Positions 52,571 to 61,383 of a DNA stretch of 64,000 nucleotides are shown piece by piece. The notes under the pieces are model-generated. The model made no database searches and had not been told where the DNA came from. It worked only from the letters and a program-made list of their open reading frames with translations. The stretch's first letter is position 1; the number at the start of each line of letters is the position of its first letter. The translations under genes were made by a program, and so were the position numbers. The stretch is taken from the NCBI RefSeq assembly GCF_000826655.1, contig NZ_JXJO01000017.1:62001-126000 (forward strand). The letters are read 5' to 3'. The DNA is from Psychroserpens damuponensis. Its GTDB lineage: Bacteria; Bacteroidota; Bacteroidia; Flavobacteriales; Flavobacteriaceae.

Positions 52571-54877
52571 TTAAACGGTTACAAGATTATTTGGACTAAT
52601 AGTCACTTTTTCACCTTTAACCATAATATCGATTTGATGGTCTCCATCTAATTGGAATTTTGTTCCGTTTTTAGTGACATTAACTTTCAAAATTTGATTT
52701 CTAAAATTGATTTTAAAAGAGTAAGAATCCCATTCGTTAGGAATTTTGGGTTCAAAAGACAGCATATCATTTGTAACACGCATACCACCAAAACCTTCTA
52801 CAATACTCATCCAAGTTCCTGCCATAGATGTGATATGTAATCCTTCTTCTACTTCATGATTATAATCATCTAAATCTAATCTAGAGGTACGTAAGTAAAA
52901 CTCATAGGCTTGTTCCATACGACCTAATTTTGCAGCTTGAATACTATGTACACAAGGTGACAATGAGCTTTCATGAACTGTAAATGGTTCGTAAAAATCA
53001 AAATGACGCTCTAACTCTTCCGTAGAAAAATCATCTTCAAAAAAGTACATGCCTTGTAAAATATCGGCTTGCTTGATGTATGGCGAACGCAAAATACGAT
53101 CCCAAGACCATTTTTGATTAATTGGCCTGCTAGCCTTAGGTAAATCTGCAACCGTAATTAACTCTTTATCTAAGAAACCATCTTGTTGTAGGTAAACATT
53201 TTTTTCTTCGGAAAATGGAAAATACATGTTATCTGCAACGGCTTTCCATTGATCCAATTCACTATCTGTAATTTGAGTTTTACCTTTTACTCGAGTGTAA
53301 TCGTCATTAAAACCTTCTTTAACTTTCTCGATAGTTTCTAAAGCGTACTGGATACACCATTGTGCAATATAATTTGTGTACCAGTTGTTATTTACATTAT
53401 TTTCATACTCATTAGGACCTGTAACACCTAATATTACATATTTGTTTTTAGCTGTAGAAAATGTAGCACGTTGATGCCAGAATCTCGCAATACCAATAAG
53501 TACCTCAAGTCCTTTTTCTGGGATGTAACTATAATCTCCTGTATATCTGTAGTAATTAAAAATAGCAAATGCAATGGCTCCATTTCTATGAATTTCTTCA
53601 AAGGTAATTTCCCATTCGTTATGACACTCTTCACCGTTCATAGTAACCATTGGATACAACGCTGCACCATTAGTGAATCCTAATTTTTGAGCATTCTCAA
53701 TGGCTTTATCTAAATGGTTATAACGATATTCTAATAAGCTTTTTGCAACGTTTTGATCTTTGGTAGCCATATAAAACGGAATGCAATAGGCTTCGGTATC
53801 CCAATAGGTACTTCCTCCATATTTTTCACCTGTGAATCCCTTCGGACCAATATTTAAGCGTGTATCTTTTCCGAGGTAAGTCTGATTTAAATGAAAAATA
53901 TTAAAACGAATTCCTTGTTGTGCTGCGACATCTCCATCGATAGAAATATCTGCCATATCCCAAATTTTAGCCCAAGCCTCTTTTTGAGTTTCTAGCAAGC
54001 CATCAAATCCCATTTGAGATACTGTTTTTAATGTCTTTTTTGCTGCAGTAATTAATTCATTTTTATCATGGTTTCTATCTGCAGTATAACCACCAAATTT
54101 TGTCATTGTGATGGTATCGCCTTTAGAGACTTGGTTTTTATATGTAAACTCAATTTTATCAATAGCATCACTAACAACCTTGTCTTGCTTTAATGCTTTA
54201 CCATTTAATGACACTTGCGTTTGCATAGATGTACACACATAAAAATGTGTTTTCATTGTTTTTGAAACAATAAACGCTTGATCATCGTCATGGTTTACGC
54301 TCAATACATCCCAAAATTTATCATCCCAATTAGAATCTTCATTTGTAATACCATTATCTAAATATGGTATAAAATCTATTTGCGCATCATTATTTAAAGG
54401 AGTCACATTATATTCTATAGCGCCAACTTCATCAATTTCTAAGCTTAAAAAACGCTTAGTTTCAACTTTAATTTCTATAAAATTTTGAAGTGTTGCTGTA
54501 AAACTTCTAGAGAGCCAACCTTCTTTCATGTTGAGTTCTCTTCGGAAATGTTCTACTTTTTCACACTTAGCTAAATCTAATTGCTCACCGTTAATGGTGA
54601 CGTTAATCCCAATCCAATTTGGAGCGTTTAGTACTTTTGCGAAGTATTCTGGATAGCCATTTTTCCACCAACCAACTCTCGTTTTATCTGGATAATAAAC
54701 ACCTGCAACATAGCTACCTTGAAAGGTTTCGCCTGAGTAATGCTCTTCAAAATTAGCACGTTGTCCCATGGCTCCATTACCAATACTCATTAAGCTCTCT
54801 GAAGATTTCACACGTTTGGCATCAAATCCTTCTTCTATGATTGACCAGTTATCTGGTTTGATATAATTATGATTCAT
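52571..54877 (-). CDS. GH65 maltose phosphorylase-type enzyme
   Basis: A 768-residue cytoplasmic enzyme without signal peptide. It has the N-terminal beta-sandwich (SLMSIGNGAMGQRANFEEHY near residue 28), an (alpha/alpha)6 barrel with TVNGEECHNEWEITF-like segment (read MNGEECHNEWEITFEEIHRN, about 411-430) containing the catalytic Glu, and the C-terminal sandwich. GPNEYENNVNNNWYTNY near residue 482 is also typical. GH65 members of this length split maltose with phosphate into beta-glucose 1-phosphate and glucose. Trehalose or kojibiose phosphorylase are alternatives, but the surrounding starch genes favour maltose. The mutase directly downstream uses its product. Confidence 0.9.
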   Translation of the reverse strand: MNHNYIKPDNWSIIEEGFDAKRVKSSESLMSIGNGAMGQRANFEEHYSGETFQGSYVAGVYYPDKTRVGWWKNGYPEYFAKVLNAPNWIGINVTINGEQLDLAKCEKVEHFRRELNMKEGWLSRSFTATLQNFIEIKVETKRFLSLEIDEVGAIEYNVTPLNNDAQIDFIPYLDNGITNEDSNWDDKFWDVLSVNHDDDQAFIVSKTMKTHFYVCTSMQTQVSLNGKALKQDKVVSDAIDKIEFTYKNQVSKGDTITMTKFGGYTADRNHDKNELITAAKKTLKTVSQMGFDGLLETQKEAWAKIWDMADISIDGDVAAQQGIRFNIFHLNQTYLGKDTRLNIGPKGFTGEKYGGSTYWDTEAYCIPFYMATKDQNVAKSLLEYRYNHLDKAIENAQKLGFTNGAALYPMVTMNGEECHNEWEITFEEIHRNGAIAFAIFNYYRYTGDYSYIPEKGLEVLIGIARFWHQRATFSTAKNKYVILGVTGPNEYENNVNNNWYTNYIAQWCIQYALETIEKVKEGFNDDYTRVKGKTQITDSELDQWKAVADNMYFPFSEEKNVYLQQDGFLDKELITVADLPKASRPINQKWSWDRILRSPYIKQADILQGMYFFEDDFSTEELERHFDFYEPFTVHESSLSPCVHSIQAAKLGRMEQAYEFYLRTSRLDLDDYNHEVEEGLHITSMAGTWMSIVEGFGGMRVTNDMLSFEPKIPNEWDSYSFKINFRNQILKVNVTKNGTKFQLDGDHQIDIMVKGEKVTISPNNLVTV

Positions 54878-54907
54878 ATATCTCTGTATTATTTATCAAT
54901 TGATAAA

Positions 54908-55588
54908 TTAGTGATTGTTTTGTTTGGTTATTTTATTTGACATGATGTCGTCTAGAAACTCTAGAGAAATTTCAGTAAAATCACTGAACACATAATCTGC
55001 TTCGTTTAACACTGATTGTTCTCCTATACCTATAGAAATCATGTTAGCAGCATTGGCTGCTTTTACTCCTGCAACTGCATCTTCAAAAACGATGCAATCC
55101 TTAGGATTAACGGTTAATAATTTAGCAGCATTTAAAAACACTTCTGGGTTTGGTTTTCCTATTTTAACACCATTTCCATCAACGATTGCATTAAACTTTT
55201 CAAGAAGATTAACTTTATCTAAAATAGTATGTGCATTTTTACTTGCAGATCCCAATGCTAAAGGTTGCTCTTTACTAATTAAATAGTTTAATACTTTAGG
55301 CACATCTGGTAGAATTTCATCTTCCTTCATGTTTTCAACGTGAGTTAAATAATCCTCGTTTTTGAGAGCCATGAGCCTATTAAAGTCTTCTTCAGGAAGC
55401 GTCTTGTTTCCCCATTCTAGAATTTTTTCAAGCGATTTTTGCCTGCTAACGCCTTTCAATTGTTCGTTTTGAATTTCAGTAAAATCTACACCAACACCTT
55501 TGGCTAGTTTTCTCCATGCTAGGAAATGATATTTTGCGGTATCTACGATAACACCATCTAAATCGAAAATGAATCCTTTTTTAGTCAT
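54908..55588 (-). CDS. pgmB: Beta-phosphoglucomutase
   Basis: A 226-residue HAD-superfamily enzyme. FIFDLDGVIVDTAKYHFLAW carries the nucleophile Asp and second Asp (D-L-D-G-V-I), LKGVSRQKSLEKIL is the cap-domain substrate loop, LGSASKNAH near residue 116 the phosphate-binding Ser, KIGKPNPEVFL the Lys, and IVFEDAVAGVKAA near residue 170 the metal-binding Glu-Asp. It converts beta-glucose 1-phosphate from the GH65 enzyme to glucose 6-phosphate. It overlaps the MFS gene by 8 bases and precedes GH65 by 30. Confidence 0.93.
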   Translation of the reverse strand: MTKKGFIFDLDGVIVDTAKYHFLAWRKLAKGVGVDFTEIQNEQLKGVSRQKSLEKILEWGNKTLPEEDFNRLMALKNEDYLTHVENMKEDEILPDVPKVLNYLISKEQPLALGSASKNAHTILDKVNLLEKFNAIVDGNGVKIGKPNPEVFLNAAKLLTVNPKDCIVFEDAVAGVKAANAANMISIGIGEQSVLNEADYVFSDFTEISLEFLDDIMSNKITKQNNH

Positions 55589-56969
55589 TGGTTTGAGTTA
55601 ATTCTGGTTGATAAGAAATTGCTTGTTTGTTTGTTATTAAAAGATTACACAGTCCTGCTACTATTAAACTAATTCCTGCAACGGTCATGGCATTGATTGC
55701 TTCTTCGCCAAGAAGTCCTGAAACAAAATTAATACCTCCTAAAGCAGCTATTATTTGTGGAATAACTATGAACATATTGAAAACACCCATGAACATGCCC
55801 ATTTTATTTGGATCAACTGAGCTTGATAGCATCGCATAAGGCATAGAGAGAATACTTCCCCAAGAAATACCAATTAACACAAAACACCATTTTAAATGTT
55901 CTGGTGACGTATAATACATGAGTATAAAACCTAAGCCACCTAATATTAAAGAAAACATATGAACGTACTTTCTGTTTATATTTTTCTTTGAAGTATACAG
56001 CACTAGTAATAGTGCAAATGCCATAGATGACAAACCGTATATTCCCATAGCAGACCCAACCAAATTTGATGATTTTTGAAATGCCGTATTTACTAAATTA
56101 AAGGCCTCTGCTTGTGCTGGAATCGTCATATCATATGCCGATTGCACTGGAGCTGGTGTATTAAAAACATGCTCTGTTAACGCTGGGTTTGCTAAACTCC
56201 ACATAGTAAAAAAAGCAAACCAAGAAAAGAATTGAATAACGCCTAACTTTTTCATGGTAAGAGGCATGTTTCCAATATTGTTTAAAATATCTGGAATGAA
56301 TTGATTTTTTCTCGCTTTCTCACGTTCAAATTCTTCCATATCTTCTGGAGGATATTCCGAAGTTGTAAAAATCGTGTATAAAATGCTTAGTAAAAAGACA
56401 AATGCTCCAATTGCAAATGCAATTTTAACAGAATCTGTAATAACTCCAGAGTCTGCAGAATCACTTACTCCAAATTGCGACACCATCCATGGCAAATTAC
56501 TTGCTACCCATGTACCAATACCAATAATTAAAGTTTGTACCACAAACCCGTAAGTGCGTTGAGACTCTGTTAATTTATCTGCAACTAACGCTCTAAATGG
56601 TTCCATAGATACATTGATAGATGCATCTAAAACCCATAAAAATCCAGCAGCAATCCATAATGCTGGTGAGTAAGGAACAAAAAATAAGGCTAAAGAACTT
56701 AAAATAGCTCCTATTAAAAAGTAAGGTCGCCTTCGACCTAATTTGGAGTGCCAAGTTCTATCACTCATATACCCAATAATTGGCTGAACGAGTAAACCTG
56801 TTAAAGGTGCAGCAATCCATAATAACGGAATAGCATCCTTTTCTGCTCCAAGTGTTTGAAATATTCGAGACATAAAGCCTCCTTGTAGTGCGAAACCAAA
56901 TTGGATTCCTAAGAAACCGAAACTCATGTTCCAAATTTCCCAAAAACCTAAAACGCGCTTTTTCATCAT
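55581..56969 (-). CDS. MFS maltose/oligosaccharide transporter
   Basis: A 462-residue twelve-helix major facilitator transporter. MKKRVLGFWEIWNMSFGFLGIQFGFALQ (first 28 residues: start and helix 1) and the loop YMSDRTWHSKLGRRRPYFL near residue 67, with the MFS D-R/K-x-G-R-R-R signature, resemble the plant sucrose/SLC45 and bacterial maltose-transporter branch. A non-conserved loop near residues 220-240 separates the two halves. It would carry maltose across the inner membrane and is the first gene of the minus-strand operon, 129 bases after the lacI-type gene. Confidence 0.86.
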   Translation of the reverse strand: MMKKRVLGFWEIWNMSFGFLGIQFGFALQGGFMSRIFQTLGAEKDAIPLLWIAAPLTGLLVQPIIGYMSDRTWHSKLGRRRPYFLIGAILSSLALFFVPYSPALWIAAGFLWVLDASINVSMEPFRALVADKLTESQRTYGFVVQTLIIGIGTWVASNLPWMVSQFGVSDSADSGVITDSVKIAFAIGAFVFLLSILYTIFTTSEYPPEDMEEFEREKARKNQFIPDILNNIGNMPLTMKKLGVIQFFSWFAFFTMWSLANPALTEHVFNTPAPVQSAYDMTIPAQAEAFNLVNTAFQKSSNLVGSAMGIYGLSSMAFALLLVLYTSKKNINRKYVHMFSLILGGLGFILMYYTSPEHLKWCFVLIGISWGSILSMPYAMLSSSVDPNKMGMFMGVFNMFIVIPQIIAALGGINFVSGLLGEEAINAMTVAGISLIVAGLCNLLITNKQAISYQPELTQTND

Positions 56970-57026
56970 TAGTATATTTAAATTAATACTATTGACAAGC
57001 GTTTAAACTTATCAAAACTTATGTGT

Positions 57027-57044
57027 AGAAGTGAAAAATATAAG
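57027..57044. repeat. 18-bp repeat copy 1 (upstream of the MFS gene)
   Basis: AGAAGTGAAAAATATAAG occurs here and again at 58422-58439 in the same orientation, each time in the upstream region of a starch gene. The flanking genes are on opposite strands, so the repeat faces them differently. It could be a shared binding site. Confidence 0.4.
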
Positions 57045-57098
57045 TTTTGATTTGGGTGTAAATATACTAAAGATTTTGAAATTTCAATATTAAATCTA

Positions 57099-58157
57099 CT
57101 ATTTGGTAGATTCTCGTTCAATAAGATTGGTTTCTATAACAACGGTTTCATAGACTTCTTCTGTCTCGTCATCATAAGCCACTTCTTCCGCCTCAAGCCT
57201 ATTAATCAGTAAATTAGCTGCTTTCTCCCCTATTTTTTGACCGTGTTGACTTACAGTGGTTAAACTTGGAGTAGAATGTTTTGATAGCACACCATCACTA
57301 AAACTAACGACTTGAAGATTTTCAGGAATTTTTAAACCTAATTTTCTAGCCACTTTAATAGCCGTAACTGCATAGAGTTCGTTTACTGCAAAAATCCCAT
57401 CAATACTTTTATTTGATTTGAAGAGCTGCTCGACTTCATGTTCCAATTTATCAAGATGATCATCAAACATAAGTTTATCTTCAATTTTAAGAATTAAAGA
57501 AGATTTTGCGTTTATCTTATGATCTTCAAACGCTTCTAAATAGCCTTGGGTACGCAATTTTCCGACGCTAACATAATCCTTAGTAGAAATAATGGCTATA
57601 TTTTTGCAACCATTAGCTATTAGTTTCTCTACAGCTTGCTTTGAACCTTCTACATCATCAACAATCACTTTATCACATGGTATTTCATTAACCACACGAT
57701 CAAACATGACGATTGGCATCCCTTGATTTATAGTTTCTGTAAAATGATGATAATCCTGTTGTTGAAGCGTTTCTTTTGCTATAGATAAAATAAATCCATC
57801 AATACTTCCATTGGCCAACATTTGCATGTTTATAACCTCTTTATCAAAAGACTCATTAGACAACCCAACAATAACATTATACCCTCTATTATTAGCAACT
57901 AACTCAATACCTGTAATAACTTCAGAAAAAAAGTGATGTACAATTTCTGGAATTATGATACCAATTGTTTTTGTCTTTCTATTTTTTAAACTTAACGCAA
58001 TGTTATTGGGTCTATAATTATATAATTTGGCAAACGCTTGGACTTTTTGACGAGTATCTTCGCTAATTTCAATGCTATTTCTGAGGGCTTTTGACACTGT
58101 CGAAATGGAAACATCTAATTCTTTTGCAATTTGTTTTAGGGTTATTTTTCGTTTCAT
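57099..58157 (-). CDS. LacI-family transcriptional regulator
   Basis: A 352-residue repressor or activator. The N-terminal helix-turn-helix (ITLKQIAKELDVSISTVSKAL, 21 residues; key positions T-L-K-x-I-A, V-S-x-S-T-V-S) is followed by hinge YNYRPNNIALSLK, with the family's N-x-x-A-x-x-L, and a periplasmic-binding-protein-like effector domain with TKTIGIIIPEIVHHFF at its start. It reads away from susC. A perfect palindrome 192 bases upstream of its start lies in the shared intergenic region and is the likely target. Ligand is presumably maltose or a maltodextrin derivative; this replaces the SusR-type regulator found in Bacteroides starch loci. Confidence 0.92.
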   Translation of the reverse strand: MKRKITLKQIAKELDVSISTVSKALRNSIEISEDTRQKVQAFAKLYNYRPNNIALSLKNRKTKTIGIIIPEIVHHFFSEVITGIELVANNRGYNVIVGLSNESFDKEVINMQMLANGSIDGFILSIAKETLQQQDYHHFTETINQGMPIVMFDRVVNEIPCDKVIVDDVEGSKQAVEKLIANGCKNIAIISTKDYVSVGKLRTQGYLEAFEDHKINAKSSLILKIEDKLMFDDHLDKLEHEVEQLFKSNKSIDGIFAVNELYAVTAIKVARKLGLKIPENLQVVSFSDGVLSKHSTPSLTTVSQHGQKIGEKAANLLINRLEAEEVAYDDETEEVYETVVIETNLIERESTK

Positions 58158-58348
58158 TTAGGAGGTTTAAAATACATTTATTTTGGAGTATCAATTTAGG
58201 TTAAAGTGAATCGAAAATCGACTTTTTATTCAAAATTTTAACCGCATTTAATTTCGAAGTTAACAACAAAGTTATCACTTTATTACAAATCTGATAATAA
58301 TACACGTATTTATATGGTTTTATATTAAAATAAAAAAAGTTCTTAACA

Positions 58349-58362
58349 CGAAAACGTTTTCG
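58349..58362. promoter_or_regulatory. Probable LacI-family operator
   Basis: CGAAAACGTTTTCG is a perfect 14-bp palindrome with the central CG that LacI-family proteins insert into. It lies 112 bases before susC and 192 before the lacI-type start. It is the only strong G+C-containing palindrome in the region. Confidence 0.7.
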
Positions 58363-58421
58363 CAACTCTAATTAATAGTGGTAAGTTAAAATTTACACAA
58401 AATTTACATAGTTTTAACCCA

Positions 58422-58439
58422 AGAAGTGAAAAATATAAG
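58422..58439. repeat. 18-bp repeat copy 2 (upstream of susC)
   Basis: AGAAGTGAAAAATATAAG lies 35-52 bases before the susC ATG, identical to the copy at 57027-57044. This position would overlap the promoter or leader of susC. Confidence 0.4.
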
Positions 58440-58473
58440 CAACAAACAAAGCAACTAACTTTAAAAATTTTTT

Positions 58474-61377
58474 ATGAAGACATTTTTAAATAGCTTACTC
58501 GTACTAACGTTTTTAATACCTGCGACTATCTTTGGGCAATCCAAGATAACAGGTACAGTTACAGATGAAGCTAACGCATTACCGTTACCAGGTGTAAACA
58601 TCCTTGTTAAAGGAACTACAACCGGAGCATCTACCGATTTTGATGGTAAATATTCAATAGCTGTTAACGAAGGAGATATTTTAGTATTCTCATATTTAGG
58701 ATACACAACAAAAGAAATAGCCTACAATGGGCTTTCACCATTTAATGTAACTTTAAGTGAAGACGCAGGTAAACTAGACGAAATTGTAATTATTGGTTAC
58801 GGTACTACCACTAGAAAAGATGCAACAGGATCTGTTGAGTCGATCACGTCAGAAGATTTCACCAAAGGTAATATTGTAACTACTGAAAACCTTTTACAAG
58901 GTCGAGTTGCTGGTGTTACAGTAAACACAAGTGGTGCACCTGGATCTGGATCTGAAATAAAGATTAGAGGAGGATCATCTATTAATGCTTCTAACAATCC
59001 ATTAATTGTAATTGATGGCTTACCAATTTCAAATGATAACATTGGTGGTTCTAGGAGTATACTATCTACAATCAACCCAAATGACATTGAATCGTTTACA
59101 GTTTTAAAAGATGCCTCTGCAACTGCTATTTATGGTTCTAGAGCATCTAATGGTGTCATCATAATTGTTACAAAAAAGGGGAAAACAAGTTTTAGTGCTG
59201 ATTATGATGTTCAATTTACATTTGGTGAAATTAGAGATCGTATTGATGTATTTTCTGCAGATCAATTTAGAGCACTTGTAAATTCTCAACCTATTAATGG
59301 AACTACTTTAGACACTAGTTTACTAGGTGAAGCTAATACAAATTGGCAGGATGAGATATTTAGAGAAACAGTATCTGCGATGCATAATATTACAGTAAGA
59401 GGTTCTATTTTAAAATCTTTACCTGCACGTTTATCTTTTGGAGTTACCAAACAAGAAGGTGCTATTTTAACATCAGAATTTGACAGACGAAACTTATCTC
59501 TTGCTTTAAACCCTACCATGTTTGATAATCATTTAAAAGTAAGTCTTAATGCAAACCTTTCTTTTGAAGATAATAGATTTGGTGATTCTGGTCAAATTGG
59601 AGCCGCTTTACGTTATGACCCAACACAACCGGTTTATGATGCAACATCTCCATTTAATGGATATTATCAACATAGAAATGGAGATGTATTATCCAGTGGA
59701 ACTACTAACCCTGTAGCTTCTCTATTACAAACAGATAATCGTGGTGACGCTGAACGTTTTTTCGGAAACATCAATTTTGATTATAAATTTCATTTTTTAC
59801 CAGACTTAAAAGCGGTACTTAATTTAGGATTTGATGAAACTTCTGGTTGGACAAATAACAACTCAGAGTTTGCTACAAATGATAATGTTTCAGCCAATAA
59901 ATCAATAAGCTATCAAATACGAAAAAATCAATCTCTTGATGGATTCTTAAATTACAAGAAAACATTTGGAGACGTGCAAACAGATTTTACAGCAGGTTAT
60001 TCATACCAACGTTTTACCAATAGTGGATATTTCACTGGTAATCAATATGACCCTCAAAGTTTCAGTGATACTTTTGCCGATCCAGATATTGTACTTATTG
60101 GTTTCTTCGGAAGAGCTAATTTAACATTCTTTGAAAAATATCTTTTAACAGCAACTTATAGACGTGATGGTACTTCTCGTTTTAGTGAAGACAATCGTTG
60201 GGGGAATTTTTATGCAGGAGCATTAGCTTGGCAACTAAGTGAAGAAGACTTCTTAAAAGACTCTAAAACGATATCAGACTTAAAACTTAGAGTTAGATAC
60301 GGTATTACTGGTCAACAAGAAATTGGAGAAAGAGATCTTTTTCTTAGTCGTTACCGTGGAGGAAACGATAATTCACAGTACCAATTTGGAAATACAGTAA
60401 TTTCGAGTTTAATACCTTCAGAAATTAACCCAGATTTAAAATGGGAAGAAACTACTACTTTAGAAGTAGGAATAGATTACGGTTTATTTAATAATAAAAT
60501 ATCAGGAAGCTTAAATGTATTTCAAAAAGACTCTGAAGATTTACTCTTTAATGCACCTGTAGGTGACGCAAGTAATTTCTCAAATAGCGTTGTACAAAAT
60601 ATTGGTAACTTAAGAATTCAAGGTATAGAATTTACAACTAATGTTGATGTAATTCAAAAAGAAGATTTTTCTTTAAACTTCAATTTTAATGCAACCATGT
60701 TAGATAGAGAAATTACAGAGTTGGCTTATGGTCAAGATGTAACAACTGGAGGGATTGCTGGTGGTACTGGTAACTTTATTCAATTATTTAGAGAAGGTGA
60801 AGCACCAAATTCATTTTATGTATACAAACAATTATATGATAATCAAGGTAACGCTATTGAAGGTGCCTATGTTGATTTAAATGGTGACAATATAATAAAT
60901 GATGAAGACCGTTACTTAAGAGCTAATCCTGATGCAGATGTAATTTTAGGTTTTCAAACCAATTTAGAATACAAAAACTTTGATTTAGCTTTTAACTTAA
61001 GAGCTAACATTGGTAACTATGTATATAACAATGTAGATTCTGCAAGAGCACAGTATGAGTTATTACAAGACAATTCTGTTTTAGGAAACATACCAACATC
61101 TGTTTTAAATACCAATTTCCAAAGAACATCAGATGTCATAAATTCTGATATTTATTTAGAGAATGCTTCATTCTTAAAAATGGATAACATTACTTTAGGA
61201 TATACCTTTAATGAACTTTCTAACGTTATTAAATCTGTTAGAGTTTGGGGTGGGATACAAAATGTATTTACATTAACAGAATACAGCGGTTTAGATCCAG
61301 AAGTATTTAATGGTATAGATAACACAATATATCCAAGACCGAGAAATATTTTAGTAGGTGCTAATATTAAATTTTAA
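58474..61377 (+). CDS. susC: SusC-type TonB-dependent outer-membrane receptor
   Basis: A 967-residue receptor. Signal peptide to FGQ (about residue 22), then the carboxypeptidase-regulatory-like domain (ITGTVTDEANALPLPGVNIL, GKYSIAVNEG, FSYLGY), the SusC signature LDEIVIIGYG near residue 103, and the plug (TENLLQGRVAGVTV, IKIRGGSSINASNNPLIVID) before the 22-strand barrel ending in VGANIKF. It imports maltodextrins with SusD as lid, powered by TonB. It starts an operon with susD 6 bases downstream and the SusE-like gene. Confidence 0.95.
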   Translation: MKTFLNSLLVLTFLIPATIFGQSKITGTVTDEANALPLPGVNILVKGTTTGASTDFDGKYSIAVNEGDILVFSYLGYTTKEIAYNGLSPFNVTLSEDAGKLDEIVIIGYGTTTRKDATGSVESITSEDFTKGNIVTTENLLQGRVAGVTVNTSGAPGSGSEIKIRGGSSINASNNPLIVIDGLPISNDNIGGSRSILSTINPNDIESFTVLKDASATAIYGSRASNGVIIIVTKKGKTSFSADYDVQFTFGEIRDRIDVFSADQFRALVNSQPINGTTLDTSLLGEANTNWQDEIFRETVSAMHNITVRGSILKSLPARLSFGVTKQEGAILTSEFDRRNLSLALNPTMFDNHLKVSLNANLSFEDNRFGDSGQIGAALRYDPTQPVYDATSPFNGYYQHRNGDVLSSGTTNPVASLLQTDNRGDAERFFGNINFDYKFHFLPDLKAVLNLGFDETSGWTNNNSEFATNDNVSANKSISYQIRKNQSLDGFLNYKKTFGDVQTDFTAGYSYQRFTNSGYFTGNQYDPQSFSDTFADPDIVLIGFFGRANLTFFEKYLLTATYRRDGTSRFSEDNRWGNFYAGALAWQLSEEDFLKDSKTISDLKLRVRYGITGQQEIGERDLFLSRYRGGNDNSQYQFGNTVISSLIPSEINPDLKWEETTTLEVGIDYGLFNNKISGSLNVFQKDSEDLLFNAPVGDASNFSNSVVQNIGNLRIQGIEFTTNVDVIQKEDFSLNFNFNATMLDREITELAYGQDVTTGGIAGGTGNFIQLFREGEAPNSFYVYKQLYDNQGNAIEGAYVDLNGDNIINDEDRYLRANPDADVILGFQTNLEYKNFDLAFNLRANIGNYVYNNVDSARAQYELLQDNSVLGNIPTSVLNTNFQRTSDVINSDIYLENASFLKMDNITLGYTFNELSNVIKSVRVWGGIQNVFTLTEYSGLDPEVFNGIDNTIYPRPRNILVGANIKF

Positions 61378-61383
61378 AAGACT

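Larger units (their letters stand above)
58158..58473. other. Divergent lacI-susC regulatory region
   Basis: This 316-base A+T-rich gap contains the 14-bp palindrome at 58349-58362, two copies of AAAATTTACA (58388-58397 and 58399-58408) exactly 11 bases apart, and the second 18-bp repeat at 58422-58439. I saw no clean TAnnTTTG element, so the susC promoter is probably activator-dependent or degenerate. Confidence 0.6.
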
